A DNA stretch of 64,000 bases from Ferdinandcohnia sp047246645 (GTDB taxonomy: Bacteria; Bacillota; Bacilli; Bacillales; Bacillaceae_L). A program made the translations under genes and the position numbers. The DNA is taken from contig NZ_JBFOKR010000001.1 in NCBI RefSeq assembly GCF_047246645.1, positions 186,001 to 250,000 on the forward strand, in the 5' to 3' direction. Shown here piece after piece: positions 31,871 to 40,790 of this stretch. Each line of letters begins with the position of its first letter. Within the stretch, counting starts at the first letter, position 1. The notes under the pieces were generated by a model that made no database searches, was not told the origin of the DNA, and saw nothing but the letters and a program-made list of their open reading frames with translations.

Positions 31871-32929
31871 ATGAGTTATTCAGATACAGTTCCTGTTCGA
31901 AAAGGGGAGGAACTCGATATACCAACTCTGGAGAATTACTTACGGGCAAATATTGAGGATATCCCAGCAGGACAATTGGAAATAAAGCAATTTGGAGCGG
32001 GACATTCTAATTTAACCTATCAACTAACAATTAATGAATGGCAAGCTGTTTTGAGAAGGCCGCCACATGGTCCAGTTGCACCAAAAGCCCATGATATGAA
32101 CAGAGAATTTATCATCTTAAATGAATTGAATCAAGTATTTCCGTTGGCTCCGAGGCCATTCTTATATTCTGATGATGTTTCGATAGTAGGTAGTTCATTT
32201 TTTGTTATGGAGAGAAAGCATGGCATAGTCCTTGATACGTCTTTCCCGAAGGAATTTAAGCCAACACCAGAATTAGGCAGAAAAATCTCAGAGGAAATGG
32301 TTGATAATCTAGTCAGGCTCCACGATATAGATTACACACAAACAACTTTTACAAATATGACTCTACCGCAGGGGTTTATGGAACGCCAAGTGAATGGATG
32401 GATTACACGTTACGAGCGAGCTAAAACAGATGAAATAAAAGGTGTCGAGGAGTTGAAAAATTGGTTAGTGAAAACCATTCCAAATTCCTCAACACCAACA
32501 ATCATTCATTATGATTACAAGCTAAACAATGCAATGTTTTCAAACGATCTTACTGAGATGGTTGGATTATTTGATTGGGAAATGACAACTGTAGGAGATC
32601 CTCTAGCAGATGTTGGAGCTGCCATGAGCTACTGGATTCAGGCTGATGATCCAGATTTGTTAAAACAAGGTCTAGGAAAACCACCAGTTACAGTAATGGA
32701 TGGTTTTTACACTCGTGAAGAATTTATTGAACGATATGCAATGAAAAGTGGCAGAGATCTTTCTTCTATCCATTTTTATTTGACTTTTGCTTATTTCAAA
32801 CTGGCAGTTATATGTCAGCAAATCTACTATCGTTATAAAAAAGGGCAAACGAATGATCCACGCTTTGCTCATTTTAACTATTTTGTGAAAAGTTTAGTTC
32901 AATATGCAGTAGAAACCTCTAAAACATAA
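31871..32929 (+). CDS. APH-fold kinase resembling the N-terminal half of ACAD11
   Basis: A 352-residue kinase of the aminoglycoside-phosphotransferase fold. It has the catalytic loop IIHYDYKLNNAMF (H-x-D-x4-N), the metal-binding DWEMTTVGDPLAD and the early segments VLRRPPHGPVAPKAHDMNREF and SFFVMERKHG. The arrangement matches the kinase half of animal ACAD11 and LvaA of Pseudomonas, which phosphorylate a 4-hydroxyacyl-CoA. ATG 31871 has GGGAGG upstream, preferred to the in-frame GTG-region start at 31853. Antibiotic resistance is unlikely in this context. Confidence 0.82.
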   Translation: MSYSDTVPVRKGEELDIPTLENYLRANIEDIPAGQLEIKQFGAGHSNLTYQLTINEWQAVLRRPPHGPVAPKAHDMNREFIILNELNQVFPLAPRPFLYSDDVSIVGSSFFVMERKHGIVLDTSFPKEFKPTPELGRKISEEMVDNLVRLHDIDYTQTTFTNMTLPQGFMERQVNGWITRYERAKTDEIKGVEELKNWLVKTIPNSSTPTIIHYDYKLNNAMFSNDLTEMVGLFDWEMTTVGDPLADVGAAMSYWIQADDPDLLKQGLGKPPVTVMDGFYTREEFIERYAMKSGRDLSSIHFYLTFAYFKLAVICQQIYYRYKKGQTNDPRFAHFNYFVKSLVQYAVETSKT

Positions 32930-32953
32930 TTCCTTTATAGAAAGGGTGCATCT

Positions 32954-33709
32954 ATGGCAAAGCTTCATCTCCTACTAAAAAAAGAAGAGATAAATCAAGA
33001 TAAAATGAGCGGCAATAAAATAGCAGTTGTATTTGACGTACTCCTGGCGACTTCGACAATTACAGCTGGTCTTTATTATGGTGCGAAAGAAGTCATACCA
33101 GTTCTAAATGGGGAAGAAGCAAGGAAGGAATCGTTTGGTAGAGATTCTTCTAATATTCTACTTGTTGGTGAATATGAAGGGAAGACAATCGAAGGCTTTC
33201 TTGATCCAAATCCCATACAGTTGAAAGAGAAGGTGCAAGGCAAAACAGTGATACTCTCTACTACAAACGGTACTGTAGCTATAAAAAATTCAGCAAATGC
33301 TGAAGCAGTATATATTTGTTCACTGTTAAATGCGAATGCAGTTGCTGAACATATTAACAAGCTGCACTCTAATAAAACTGTAGTTGTGGTTTGTTCTGGT
33401 TCATCGGACAAATTTTGTCTCGAGGATTTTTTAGGAGCCGGCTATTTTCTAGATTGTTTGCTAGCTAAAGAAAATGTCAGCTATGATCTAACTGATTCTG
33501 CACTTGCAGCCCTAACTTTTTACAGAAGCTTTAGAGGCAAAGAAGTTGAGCTTTTAGGGGCTTCGAGAGTTGGCAGATTGATATCGGAACTTGGGTTCCA
33601 AAAAGAATTACAATTCGTTGCAGATAAAGATAGTTTGCCCATTGTACCAGTTCTAAAGAATAGGAAATCAATTGTTAAGGGGGACGATTATGGATTCAGT
33701 TCGCATTAA
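32954..33709 (+). CDS. ComB-family 2-phosphosulfolactate phosphatase-like protein
   Basis: A 251-residue protein of the ComB family, with VVFDVLLATSTITAGL near residue 25 and ILSTTNGTVAI near residue 97 as family landmarks. ComB removes phosphate from 2-phosphosulfolactate in coenzyme M formation, and its relative in B. subtilis serves spore sulfolactate synthesis. Here no ComA is nearby. The gene is embedded between the kinase and an acyl-CoA dehydrogenase, overlapping the latter by 20 bases. It may act on a phosphorylated intermediate of this pathway, which is inference. ATG 32954 follows AAAGGG. Confidence 0.75.
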   Translation: MAKLHLLLKKEEINQDKMSGNKIAVVFDVLLATSTITAGLYYGAKEVIPVLNGEEARKESFGRDSSNILLVGEYEGKTIEGFLDPNPIQLKEKVQGKTVILSTTNGTVAIKNSANAEAVYICSLLNANAVAEHINKLHSNKTVVVVCSGSSDKFCLEDFLGAGYFLDCLLAKENVSYDLTDSALAALTFYRSFRGKEVELLGASRVGRLISELGFQKELQFVADKDSLPIVPVLKNRKSIVKGDDYGFSSH

Positions 33710-35465
33710 ATATAAAGGAGCTAGTTTTTTATATTCACAGATTGAAGCAGAAGATATGTTTACCCCAGAGGATTTTACAGATGAACATAAAATGATTAGT
33801 AAAATGGCAAAACAGTTTGTTGAGAACGAAGTTGAACCGCTTCAAGAAGAAATTGATAAGCAAAATTTTGATGTTGTTGTATCACTTATGGAACATGCTG
33901 GCCAACTAGGATTATTAGCTCATAGTATCCCTGAAACGTATGGTGGTCTTGGATTAGATAAAGTTAGTAAGGGAATTGTGGGTGAGATGGTTGGTCGAAC
34001 AGGTGCATATGGAGTTGCACACTCCAACCATACTTGTATTGCTACATTACCAATCACTTATTTTGGTACCAAAGCTCAAAAGGAAAAATACTTACCGAAA
34101 TTAGCTACAGGAGAATATATTGGAGCTTATTGTTTAACAGAACCTGGTGCTGGGTCTGATGCGTTAGCTTCCAAAACAACAGCGGTTCTGAATGAGACGG
34201 GCAGCCACTACTTACTAAATGGTACAAAAATATTCATCACCAATGCGCAGTTCTCAGATACATTTATTGTCTACGCAAAAATTGATGGAGAGAAATTTAC
34301 TGCGTTTATCGTAGAAAAAGATTTCCCGGGGCTTTCACTAGGACCTGAAGAAAACAAGATGGGTATAAAAGGATCTTCAACTAGAGCAGTATTCTTTGAA
34401 GATTGTAAGGTGCCTATTGAAAATGTGTTAGGGGAAATTGGTAAGGGACATGTAATTGCTCTAAACGTGTTGAATTTAGGTCGTTTTAACCTGGGTTCAG
34501 CATGTATGGGCGGTGCAAAGCGCGGCTTAGAGCTTGCTTTAGAATATACCAATGAACGGCAGCAATTTGGAAAGACACTTGCAAGCTTTGGTGCTACACA
34601 AGAGAAAGTAGCGAAGATGGCTACGAGGATATATGCGGCAGAATCTGTGCAGTATCGCACGGCACAACTACTAGAGGATGCTCTTGGAGATTTATATAGT
34701 AATAGTGACCTGGAACTGGTTAGAAAAAGAATGATGGAGTACGCAACTGAATGTGCAATTTGTAAAGTGTATGGTTCAGAAACACTTGACCAAATTGCAG
34801 ATGAGGCGCTGCAACTTCATGGCGGAGCAGGGTATATAAAAGAATATAAAATTGAACAAATGTATAGAGATTCACGAATTAATCGCATATTTGAAGGAAC
34901 AAATGAAATTAACAGGCTATTAATCCCGACCCAGTTATTTAGAAAAGCGCTAAAAGGTGAATTACAAATAGAAGAGATGATTCAACAGGCAATTCTTGAA
35001 CTTCAATCGCCTAATATTGAAATTGATGGAATACTTGCTAGAGAAAACCAAGCTGTTGCTATGTTTCGAAATATCGTTCTTTTTTCAATTGGTGTTTTAT
35101 TTGAAACATACGGTCCAAGCTTGCAGGATGAACAAGAAGCGTTAATGAAGCTTTCAGACTTAGCGATTCAACTATATGCAGTAGAATCCGTTGTACTGCG
35201 TGCGTCCAAAGCGGTTAATCGAAATGGGCAAGAGAAGGAACAATTAAAGATTACATTAGCAGAAGCATTTGTTGACGATGTATTAGTCGATTTTGAAGCT
35301 ACATCGAAAAAATTACTTACTGGAGCAATTGATGGGGAAAAACTTCTCCAGTATACAAAGTTGATTTCAAGAAATTTAGTTGCATTAACAAAGCCGGGTT
35401 CGACTAAGCGAAAGCGTGAAATCTCAAACACCTTAAATCGATCAAAAAGCTATACAGTTAAATAG
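33690..35465 (+). CDS. Acyl-CoA dehydrogenase (FadE type, long form)
   Basis: A 591-residue acyl-CoA dehydrogenase with the C-terminal extension seen in very-long-chain types. It has GAYCLTEPGAGSDALASKT, NGTKIFITNAQFSDTF, the ERQQFGKTLASF helix, and LQLHGGAGYIKEYKIEQMYRD with IFEGTNEINRL near the catalytic glutamate. Its length fits B. subtilis FadE. ATG 33690 is chosen for AAGGGGGA upstream. It overlaps the ComB gene by 20 bases, so translation is coupled. It probably does the first oxidation of beta-oxidation. Confidence 0.9.
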   Translation: MDSVRIKYKGASFLYSQIEAEDMFTPEDFTDEHKMISKMAKQFVENEVEPLQEEIDKQNFDVVVSLMEHAGQLGLLAHSIPETYGGLGLDKVSKGIVGEMVGRTGAYGVAHSNHTCIATLPITYFGTKAQKEKYLPKLATGEYIGAYCLTEPGAGSDALASKTTAVLNETGSHYLLNGTKIFITNAQFSDTFIVYAKIDGEKFTAFIVEKDFPGLSLGPEENKMGIKGSSTRAVFFEDCKVPIENVLGEIGKGHVIALNVLNLGRFNLGSACMGGAKRGLELALEYTNERQQFGKTLASFGATQEKVAKMATRIYAAESVQYRTAQLLEDALGDLYSNSDLELVRKRMMEYATECAICKVYGSETLDQIADEALQLHGGAGYIKEYKIEQMYRDSRINRIFEGTNEINRLLIPTQLFRKALKGELQIEEMIQQAILELQSPNIEIDGILARENQAVAMFRNIVLFSIGVLFETYGPSLQDEQEALMKLSDLAIQLYAVESVVLRASKAVNRNGQEKEQLKITLAEAFVDDVLVDFEATSKKLLTGAIDGEKLLQYTKLISRNLVALTKPGSTKRKREISNTLNRSKSYTVK

Positions 35466-35492
35466 AGAACTATAAAAATAGGAGGTATTACT

Positions 35493-36467
35493 ATGAAAGC
35501 AATACAATTCACTGAATTTGGCGGACCAGAAGTATTAAAATTAGTTGAGATCGAAAAACCAAAGCCAAAACCAAATCAAGTATTAATTGAAATAAAAGCA
35601 ATAGGCGTAAACTATGCTGATACAGCACGTCGGGAAGGGCAATATGTTGTAAAAACGGGGCTTCCCTTTATTCCGGGGGCAGAGATAGCGGGTATTGTCG
35701 TTGAAGTGGGAGAAGATGTACGTTCCGTATCGGTGGGTATGAGGGTTGTAACATTAATCGAATCAAAAGGCTATGCAGAGTATGCTGTCGCTTATGAACA
35801 ATCTTTAATACCGATTCCAGACGAGGTCGATTTTAATACAGCAGTAGCATTACCCCTACAAGGCCTAAGTGCGTATCACATTATTAAAACAATGGGTCGC
35901 ATGGAACGAGGAGAGACCATCCTGGTTCATGCTGCGGCTGGAGGAGTAGGTACAATTGCAGTTCAATTAGCAAAATTATTCGGTGCAGGTAAGGTAATCG
36001 CAACAGCTAGTACAGATGAAAAACTAACACTTGCTAAAGAAATGGGTGCTGACGAGGTAATAAACTATACTTTACCAGATTGGGAGAAACAGGTACTTGA
36101 GCTTACAAATGGTAAGGGTGTTGATGTTGCCCTTGAAATGGTTGGGGGAGAAGTATTTAAGAAAACGTTAGGGTGTCTAGCCACTTTTGGTCGTCTTGTC
36201 ATTTATGGTGTGGCAAGTGGAGAACAAAGTATAATGTACCCTTCAAGTTTAATGGCAAAAAATCAATCTGTCATCGGCTTCTTTTTACCACAAATTATGA
36301 GGAAACCGGATCTTCTTCAAACTAGTCTAGTAGAATTACTTCAATATGTAGGAAGTGGTAAATTAACACTAACAATTGGTGGAGAATATCGTCTCGATCA
36401 AGCCGCACTGGTTCACACACTTCTTCAAGGAAGAAAAACGGTAGGTAAACTAATCCTTGTTCCGTAA
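35493..36467 (+). CDS. Quinone oxidoreductase-like MDR protein
   Basis: A 324-residue zinc-free member of the medium-chain dehydrogenase/reductase family. The NADPH loop is VHAAAGGVGTIAVQLAKLFG at about residues 148-167, and the N-terminus is MKAIQFTEFGGPEVLKL. The family includes NADPH:quinone and enoyl-CoA reductases, so it could reduce an unsaturated intermediate of the pathway. AGGAGG precedes the ATG. It is the last gene of the unit, before a terminator. Confidence 0.88.
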   Translation: MKAIQFTEFGGPEVLKLVEIEKPKPKPNQVLIEIKAIGVNYADTARREGQYVVKTGLPFIPGAEIAGIVVEVGEDVRSVSVGMRVVTLIESKGYAEYAVAYEQSLIPIPDEVDFNTAVALPLQGLSAYHIIKTMGRMERGETILVHAAAGGVGTIAVQLAKLFGAGKVIATASTDEKLTLAKEMGADEVINYTLPDWEKQVLELTNGKGVDVALEMVGGEVFKKTLGCLATFGRLVIYGVASGEQSIMYPSSLMAKNQSVIGFFLPQIMRKPDLLQTSLVELLQYVGSGKLTLTIGGEYRLDQAALVHTLLQGRKTVGKLILVP

Positions 36468-36486
36468 TAATTATCTAAAAAGGTAA

Positions 36487-36517
36487 GACCAGGGGGTATC
36501 TTCTGGTCGTTTTTTTA
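36487..36517 (+). terminator. Terminator after the catabolic cluster
   Basis: GACCAG pairs with CTGGTC and is followed by seven T. Confidence 0.8.
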
Positions 36518-36757
36518 GTGAAATGCTAATTTGAAATGAATAATACGAAAAAGTTAAAAAATAACAAAAATTACCTAGATAATATTTTCAAAACAGGTCT
36601 TTCTGCCTATGGATAAGGAGGAACGCCTAAATTAAGGTAGAGATATGGTAAAAATTTGGCTGTTTTATGTCAAAAAATGTTGATGAATCTTCTTGTAAGA
36701 TTACATAAAATTAATTTATGACATTCACCCACTGATGATGGGAGGTTCAATAATAGT

Positions 36758-38608
36758 ATGCAAAACCAATATAAGGTCTCAAAGGAATTGACTAAGCAGC
36801 AACATACATTGCCTATCAATCTGGTTATGTCAGTTACAGTTAACGGGAAAATACTATATGTATCGAAAAACTGTGAGGAGTTACTAGGCTATAACGTTGA
36901 TTCATTGCTTGGTACATCAATTAAAAATATTATCCATACTGATGATCGTTTTATGATTGAAAGTTATTTCTTTAATATACATAATAATTTGCCATGTACA
37001 GTCAGGTTATTAAAAACTGATAATGACTTTATTTGGTTTGAGACACACATAGAACCGATATATAACTCCACTTCAAGTGATTATGATGAGGTTCTATTAA
37101 AGATGAAAGTTTTAATTGAACCTTCTACTCAACTAATACCAGTGGTTGCAGATACTACTATAAATGTTGATTCTACAATATCAAAATTGAACCTTAATGG
37201 GGTTCGTGAGAATGGTGCTTTAATAGATGACGCTCCACTTCCAATTATCATTGCCAAGCTTGGCAGAATTGTATATTTAAACAATGCAGCAGCATCTCTA
37301 TTAGAAATTCCTAGTATAGGTGAAGGAATTGGGTATTCTGTTTATCAATTTATAGATGAAGAATATCACGATGTTGTTTCGAAAAGGATTCAACAATTAC
37401 AAAATGGATATAGTGTTGGAAATATAGAACAAAAGTGGAAGAAACGTAATAATGAGGAAATCTTTGTAGAGGTGAAAGAGGTACCCCTTTACTTAAATAA
37501 TGATACATATGAATATATTGTGTTACATGATATTTCTTCTAGGAAGGCATTTCACGATATCATTCATCGAAGTCGTGAAAGATATCAACGTATCGTTCAA
37601 AACTCAATTGATACAATAGCAGTTATATATAACCACAATTGGGTGTTTATTAATGACTCCGGTGTTCAAATGTTTGGAGCGAGTAGCTATACTGAAATGC
37701 TCGGGAAAAATATTTATTCATTTCTTCACCCTGAAAACCATGATCAGGTAAGAGAGTTTATAGATATTGTTAATTCAGAAAAAAGAGAAGTGAATTTTAG
37801 CAAACAATCATGGTATACCTTAAACGGCAGCCAGATTTATACAGAGTTAATTGGAATACCAACAACCTACTTTGGTGAGGATGCTGTGCAAGTAATTATC
37901 CGAGATATTTCTGACCGTATTAAAGCAGAAAGGCTCATGATTAAGTCGGAAAAGCTGTCAATTGCTGGACAATTAGCAGCTGGAATTGCACATGAAATTA
38001 GAAACCCATTAACAGCCATTAAAGGCTTTTTACAGCTTTTTCATAATGATTTTGAAGGAAAGCAAAACTACTTCGATATTATTTTTTCAGAATTAAACCG
38101 AATTGAATTAATACTAAGCGAGTTACTATTACTAGCCAAGCCATCTGAAGTCAAGTACAAAGAAATGGATGTACGGACGATCCTTCGAGATGTTGTTACA
38201 TTATTAGATACACAAGCAATTTTGCAAAACATCCAAATTAATCTAGAACTTGCGAATGTGCCATGTACGATTCGTTGTGATGAAAATCAAATAAAACAGG
38301 TCTTTATAAATTTAATAAAAAATTCTATAGATGCCATGGCTGATGGCGGAAATATCTATATTCAAACAAAAGTTATTGATGATTTAATACATGTTTCATT
38401 TGCTGATGAAGGATGTGGAATCCCAGCTTCAATCTTAAATCGAATAGGCGAACCTTTTTATACTACAAAAGAAAAGGGTACTGGCTTAGGTTTGATGGTT
38501 AGCTACAATATTATCGATAACCATGATGGTAAAATAACAGTACATAGCAAGGAAAATGAGGGGACAACCTTTAATATTATCTTGCCTGTAATTACTAAAA
38601 CGGTGTAG
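36758..38608 (+). CDS. kinA: Sporulation sensor histidine kinase KinA
   Basis: A 616-residue cytoplasmic histidine kinase that feeds the Spo0F phosphorelay. Three PAS regions lie at about residues 20-120, 150-270 and 280-385, with the third holding YQRIVQNSIDTIAVIYNHNW and IPTTYFGEDAVQVIIRD. SEKLSIAGQLAAGIAHEIRN carries the active histidine, and the ATPase domain has NLIKNSIDAMADGG, DEGCGIP and GTGLGLMVSYNI. Length and sequence match B. subtilis KinA (606 residues). The gene is also next to patA as there. GGGAGG precedes ATG 36758. I could not fix a sigma-H promoter in the 290 bases upstream. Confidence 0.95.
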   Translation: MQNQYKVSKELTKQQHTLPINLVMSVTVNGKILYVSKNCEELLGYNVDSLLGTSIKNIIHTDDRFMIESYFFNIHNNLPCTVRLLKTDNDFIWFETHIEPIYNSTSSDYDEVLLKMKVLIEPSTQLIPVVADTTINVDSTISKLNLNGVRENGALIDDAPLPIIIAKLGRIVYLNNAAASLLEIPSIGEGIGYSVYQFIDEEYHDVVSKRIQQLQNGYSVGNIEQKWKKRNNEEIFVEVKEVPLYLNNDTYEYIVLHDISSRKAFHDIIHRSRERYQRIVQNSIDTIAVIYNHNWVFINDSGVQMFGASSYTEMLGKNIYSFLHPENHDQVREFIDIVNSEKREVNFSKQSWYTLNGSQIYTELIGIPTTYFGEDAVQVIIRDISDRIKAERLMIKSEKLSIAGQLAAGIAHEIRNPLTAIKGFLQLFHNDFEGKQNYFDIIFSELNRIELILSELLLLAKPSEVKYKEMDVRTILRDVVTLLDTQAILQNIQINLELANVPCTIRCDENQIKQVFINLIKNSIDAMADGGNIYIQTKVIDDLIHVSFADEGCGIPASILNRIGEPFYTTKEKGTGLGLMVSYNIIDNHDGKITVHSKENEGTTFNIILPVITKTV

Positions 38609-38632
38609 TCTGCGAGACTACACCGTTTTTTC
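38597..38632 (+). terminator. Terminator after kinA
   Basis: AAACGGTGTAGTC pairs perfectly with GACTACACCGTTT, followed by a T-run. Confidence 0.9.
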
Positions 38633-38639
38633 ATATAAG

Positions 38640-38907
38640 ATAAGAAAGTATAAATGTTTCTACCTAGTTTTCTGTGTCTAGCTACACCGCCTAGCCCTCG
38701 AGGTCGCTTCACCCCTCCTGCGGCGGCAACACTAAGGAACGCTTCGTGAGGTTTATCCTCGCAGGAAAAAAGCTATGCTTTTTTTCGAGCCTCCTCGTCA
38801 GGGTTCCGACGCACAGGACGTGCTAGTGCCGGCGTTGCCACAGGACGTGGCGACTTTAGCCGGCCAGCGCTTGTCGGGGCTGGTCAAGGCGCTTGCGCAT
38901 TTCTTAT
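38640..38907. repeat. Dispersed repeat family 1, copy with ATAAGAAA/TTTCTTAT ends
   Basis: A 268-base block between convergent kinA and patA, bounded by the inverted octamers ATAAGAAA (38640-38647) and TTTCTTAT (38900-38907). Inside are GTGTCTAGCT, CTCGAGGTCGCTTCACCCCT, GGCGGCAACACTAAGGAA, GACGCACAGGACGTGCTAGT and AAGGCGCTTGCGC. The same modules recur at 45886, 60979, 42863 and 51330. Confidence 0.85.
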
Positions 38908-38949
38908 GTGTTTAAAATAAGGCAAGTATTCTAAATACCAAACGCTGAT

Positions 38950-40101
38950 TTAGTCTAACGTACCTAAATAGTTTTCCAATCGGTCTAGGGCTTCTTTTAA
39001 TGTGTTTTGCGAATAGGCATACGATAATCTGACAAAGCCTTCACCGTAGCTTGAAAATGCACTTCCAGGTACAACCGCTACTCCAGCTTCCTTTACAAGG
39101 GTCATTGCAAAGTCAAATGACGATTCGCCAAATCTAGTAATAGACGGAAATAAATAGAAAGCACCATTCGGTTTTACCACGTCTATATTCATCAATTGTA
39201 ATCGGTTGTAAACATAATCTCTTCTTTGTAAGTATTCTTTTTTCATAATATCCGCATCATCTATTCCATTTGTCAGTGCCTCAAGAGCGGCTCTTTGTGA
39301 GATCGAGGATACACAGGAAACGTTATATTGGTGTACTTTCAGCATATGCTTAGTGATATACTCTGGAGCAAAAATAAACCCAACTCTCCAACCTGTCATT
39401 GAATGAGACTTTGATAATCCATTGATAACAAGAGTTTGTTCTGGTAGGAACTTTGCTATTGAATGGTGCTGTCCTTCATAAACAAGTTCACTATAAATCT
39501 CATCAGAAAGTATAAAAATGTCTTTTCCTTCGACTAAAGAAGCAATTTCCTTTAATTCCTCTTCGGAAAGCGTAACTCCAGTTGGATTGGAGGGATATGG
39601 TAATACAATGCAACGGGTATTCGCAGTAAGATGTTCTTTTAATAATGCTGCTGTTAACCGAAAACCGTTTGTTGTAGTATCCACAATATTTGCTTTTCCA
39701 CCACTAAGTCTAATTAACGGTTCATATCCAGGGTAGACTGGACCAGGCAGGATAACCTCACTACCCTCTGAAAGAATAGTCCGAAATGCAATATCAATTG
39801 CTTGGCTAGCACCTACTGTTGTAATTACTTCATTTTCATAGTTATAGGAGAGGCCATATTTTGTATGCAAAAATTGTGTGGCAGCTTTTCGTAACTCTGG
39901 ATAGCCAGCATTATGTGTATATGTAGTATAGTTTTGGTCGATTGCGCTTTTTCCAGCTTCTTTAACATGTTCAGGTGTATAGAAATCAGGTTGCCCAATT
40001 GTTAATGAAATAACATCTTTATAATCGGAAACCATGTTGAAAAATTTACGGATTCCTGATAATTCAATATTCTTTACATGGGTATTTAATAGGTGTTCCA
40101 C
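38950..40101 (-). CDS. patA: Aminotransferase PatA (PLP-dependent, class I)
   Basis: A 383-residue aminotransferase. The PLP lysine is in INGLSKSHSMTGWRVGF, with YPSNPTGVTLS and FILSDEIYSELVY before it and the arginine in FVRLSYA near the end. PatA in B. subtilis is the N-acetyl-L,L-diaminopimelate aminotransferase of lysine synthesis, which fits dapH and dapL further on. The start is GTG at 40101 with AGAGGAAG upstream. It converges on kinA across a repeat. Confidence 0.92.
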   Translation of the reverse strand: MEHLLNTHVKNIELSGIRKFFNMVSDYKDVISLTIGQPDFYTPEHVKEAGKSAIDQNYTTYTHNAGYPELRKAATQFLHTKYGLSYNYENEVITTVGASQAIDIAFRTILSEGSEVILPGPVYPGYEPLIRLSGGKANIVDTTTNGFRLTAALLKEHLTANTRCIVLPYPSNPTGVTLSEEELKEIASLVEGKDIFILSDEIYSELVYEGQHHSIAKFLPEQTLVINGLSKSHSMTGWRVGFIFAPEYITKHMLKVHQYNVSCVSSISQRAALEALTNGIDDADIMKKEYLQRRDYVYNRLQLMNIDVVKPNGAFYLFPSITRFGESSFDFAMTLVKEAGVAVVPGSAFSSYGEGFVRLSYAYSQNTLKEALDRLENYLGTLD

Positions 40102-40284
40102 TGACTACTTCCTCTCTTTAGAATTTACTCAAGAAGTTCAGATTCACTTTGACAGCCCAGTAAATGCTAGTCTAAGGATATATGTTAATTGTGTAAAATT
40201 TCGTTGACTTCTCGAGCATTCAATAAGCTTTTCTCATATAATATCATTAATTTTCCTTGTAATGTACACAAAAACAAAATTAAA

Positions 40285-40308
40285 GGCTAGTGCATTTACG
40301 CACTAGCC
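40285..40308 (-). terminator. Terminator after the IDEAL-domain gene
   Basis: GGCTAGTGC pairs perfectly with GCACTAGCC. On the minus strand a T-rich tract follows it. Confidence 0.75.
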
Positions 40309-40316
40309 AAATTCCT

Positions 40317-40553
40317 TCATTGAAGAAAGCTGTGTTGGGAAAGCAAGGTTATATATTGTTTTGATAATTCCATAAATCGCTCTTTATCTTTATTTAACAG
40401 TGATTCGTCAATTTGTTGCATAAGCTTTACTTTTTGAAAGGATGCCTGTGATTGCGTTAGAACCATTTCGGCTGCCTTTTCATACATTTCTTCCTCAAGT
40501 GTTGTAGTAATAACGATTACTTCATTCTTTTGTTCTTTGTTAAAATGGTCCAC
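40317..40553 (-). CDS. IDEAL-domain protein (78 aa)
   Basis: A 78-residue soluble helical protein. The C-terminal segment IDESLLNKDKERFMELSKQY fits the IDEAL domain pattern (IDxALxxKDKxxF), found in small Firmicute regulators such as YpiB. The N-terminal half is charged helix. The start is GTG with AAGGAG 8 bases upstream. The role is unknown. Confidence 0.7.
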   Translation of the reverse strand: MDHFNKEQKNEVIVITTTLEEEMYEKAAEMVLTQSQASFQKVKLMQQIDESLLNKDKERFMELSKQYITLLSQHSFLQ

Positions 40554-40790
40554 TTACGATCACTCCTTTTTCATTTTGCACCCAACGGGTGTGATAGATT
40601 TAATATGTTAGTTACCTTAATTATGAAGTGTAATTGTTTAGTTGTAAAGTATTATTTAGAAAATTTAGATATATCTGAATATGGTAAATTTTACTAGTCT
40701 ATGAAGCGTGTAAAGGAAATAAAATGGGTTACTTTCCTAAATTGATTCATAGTATGAAATGAAGAACTTTTTTCGAGGGAGGTAATGATC

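Noticed and set aside
31871..32929. Aminoglycoside resistance gene
   Set aside because: The fold is shared, but motifs and the acyl-CoA gene neighbours point to an ACAD11/LvaA-type kinase.
36518..36757. Sigma-H promoter for kinA
   Set aside because: Expected from B. subtilis, but no pair of boxes at correct spacing could be fixed by eye.
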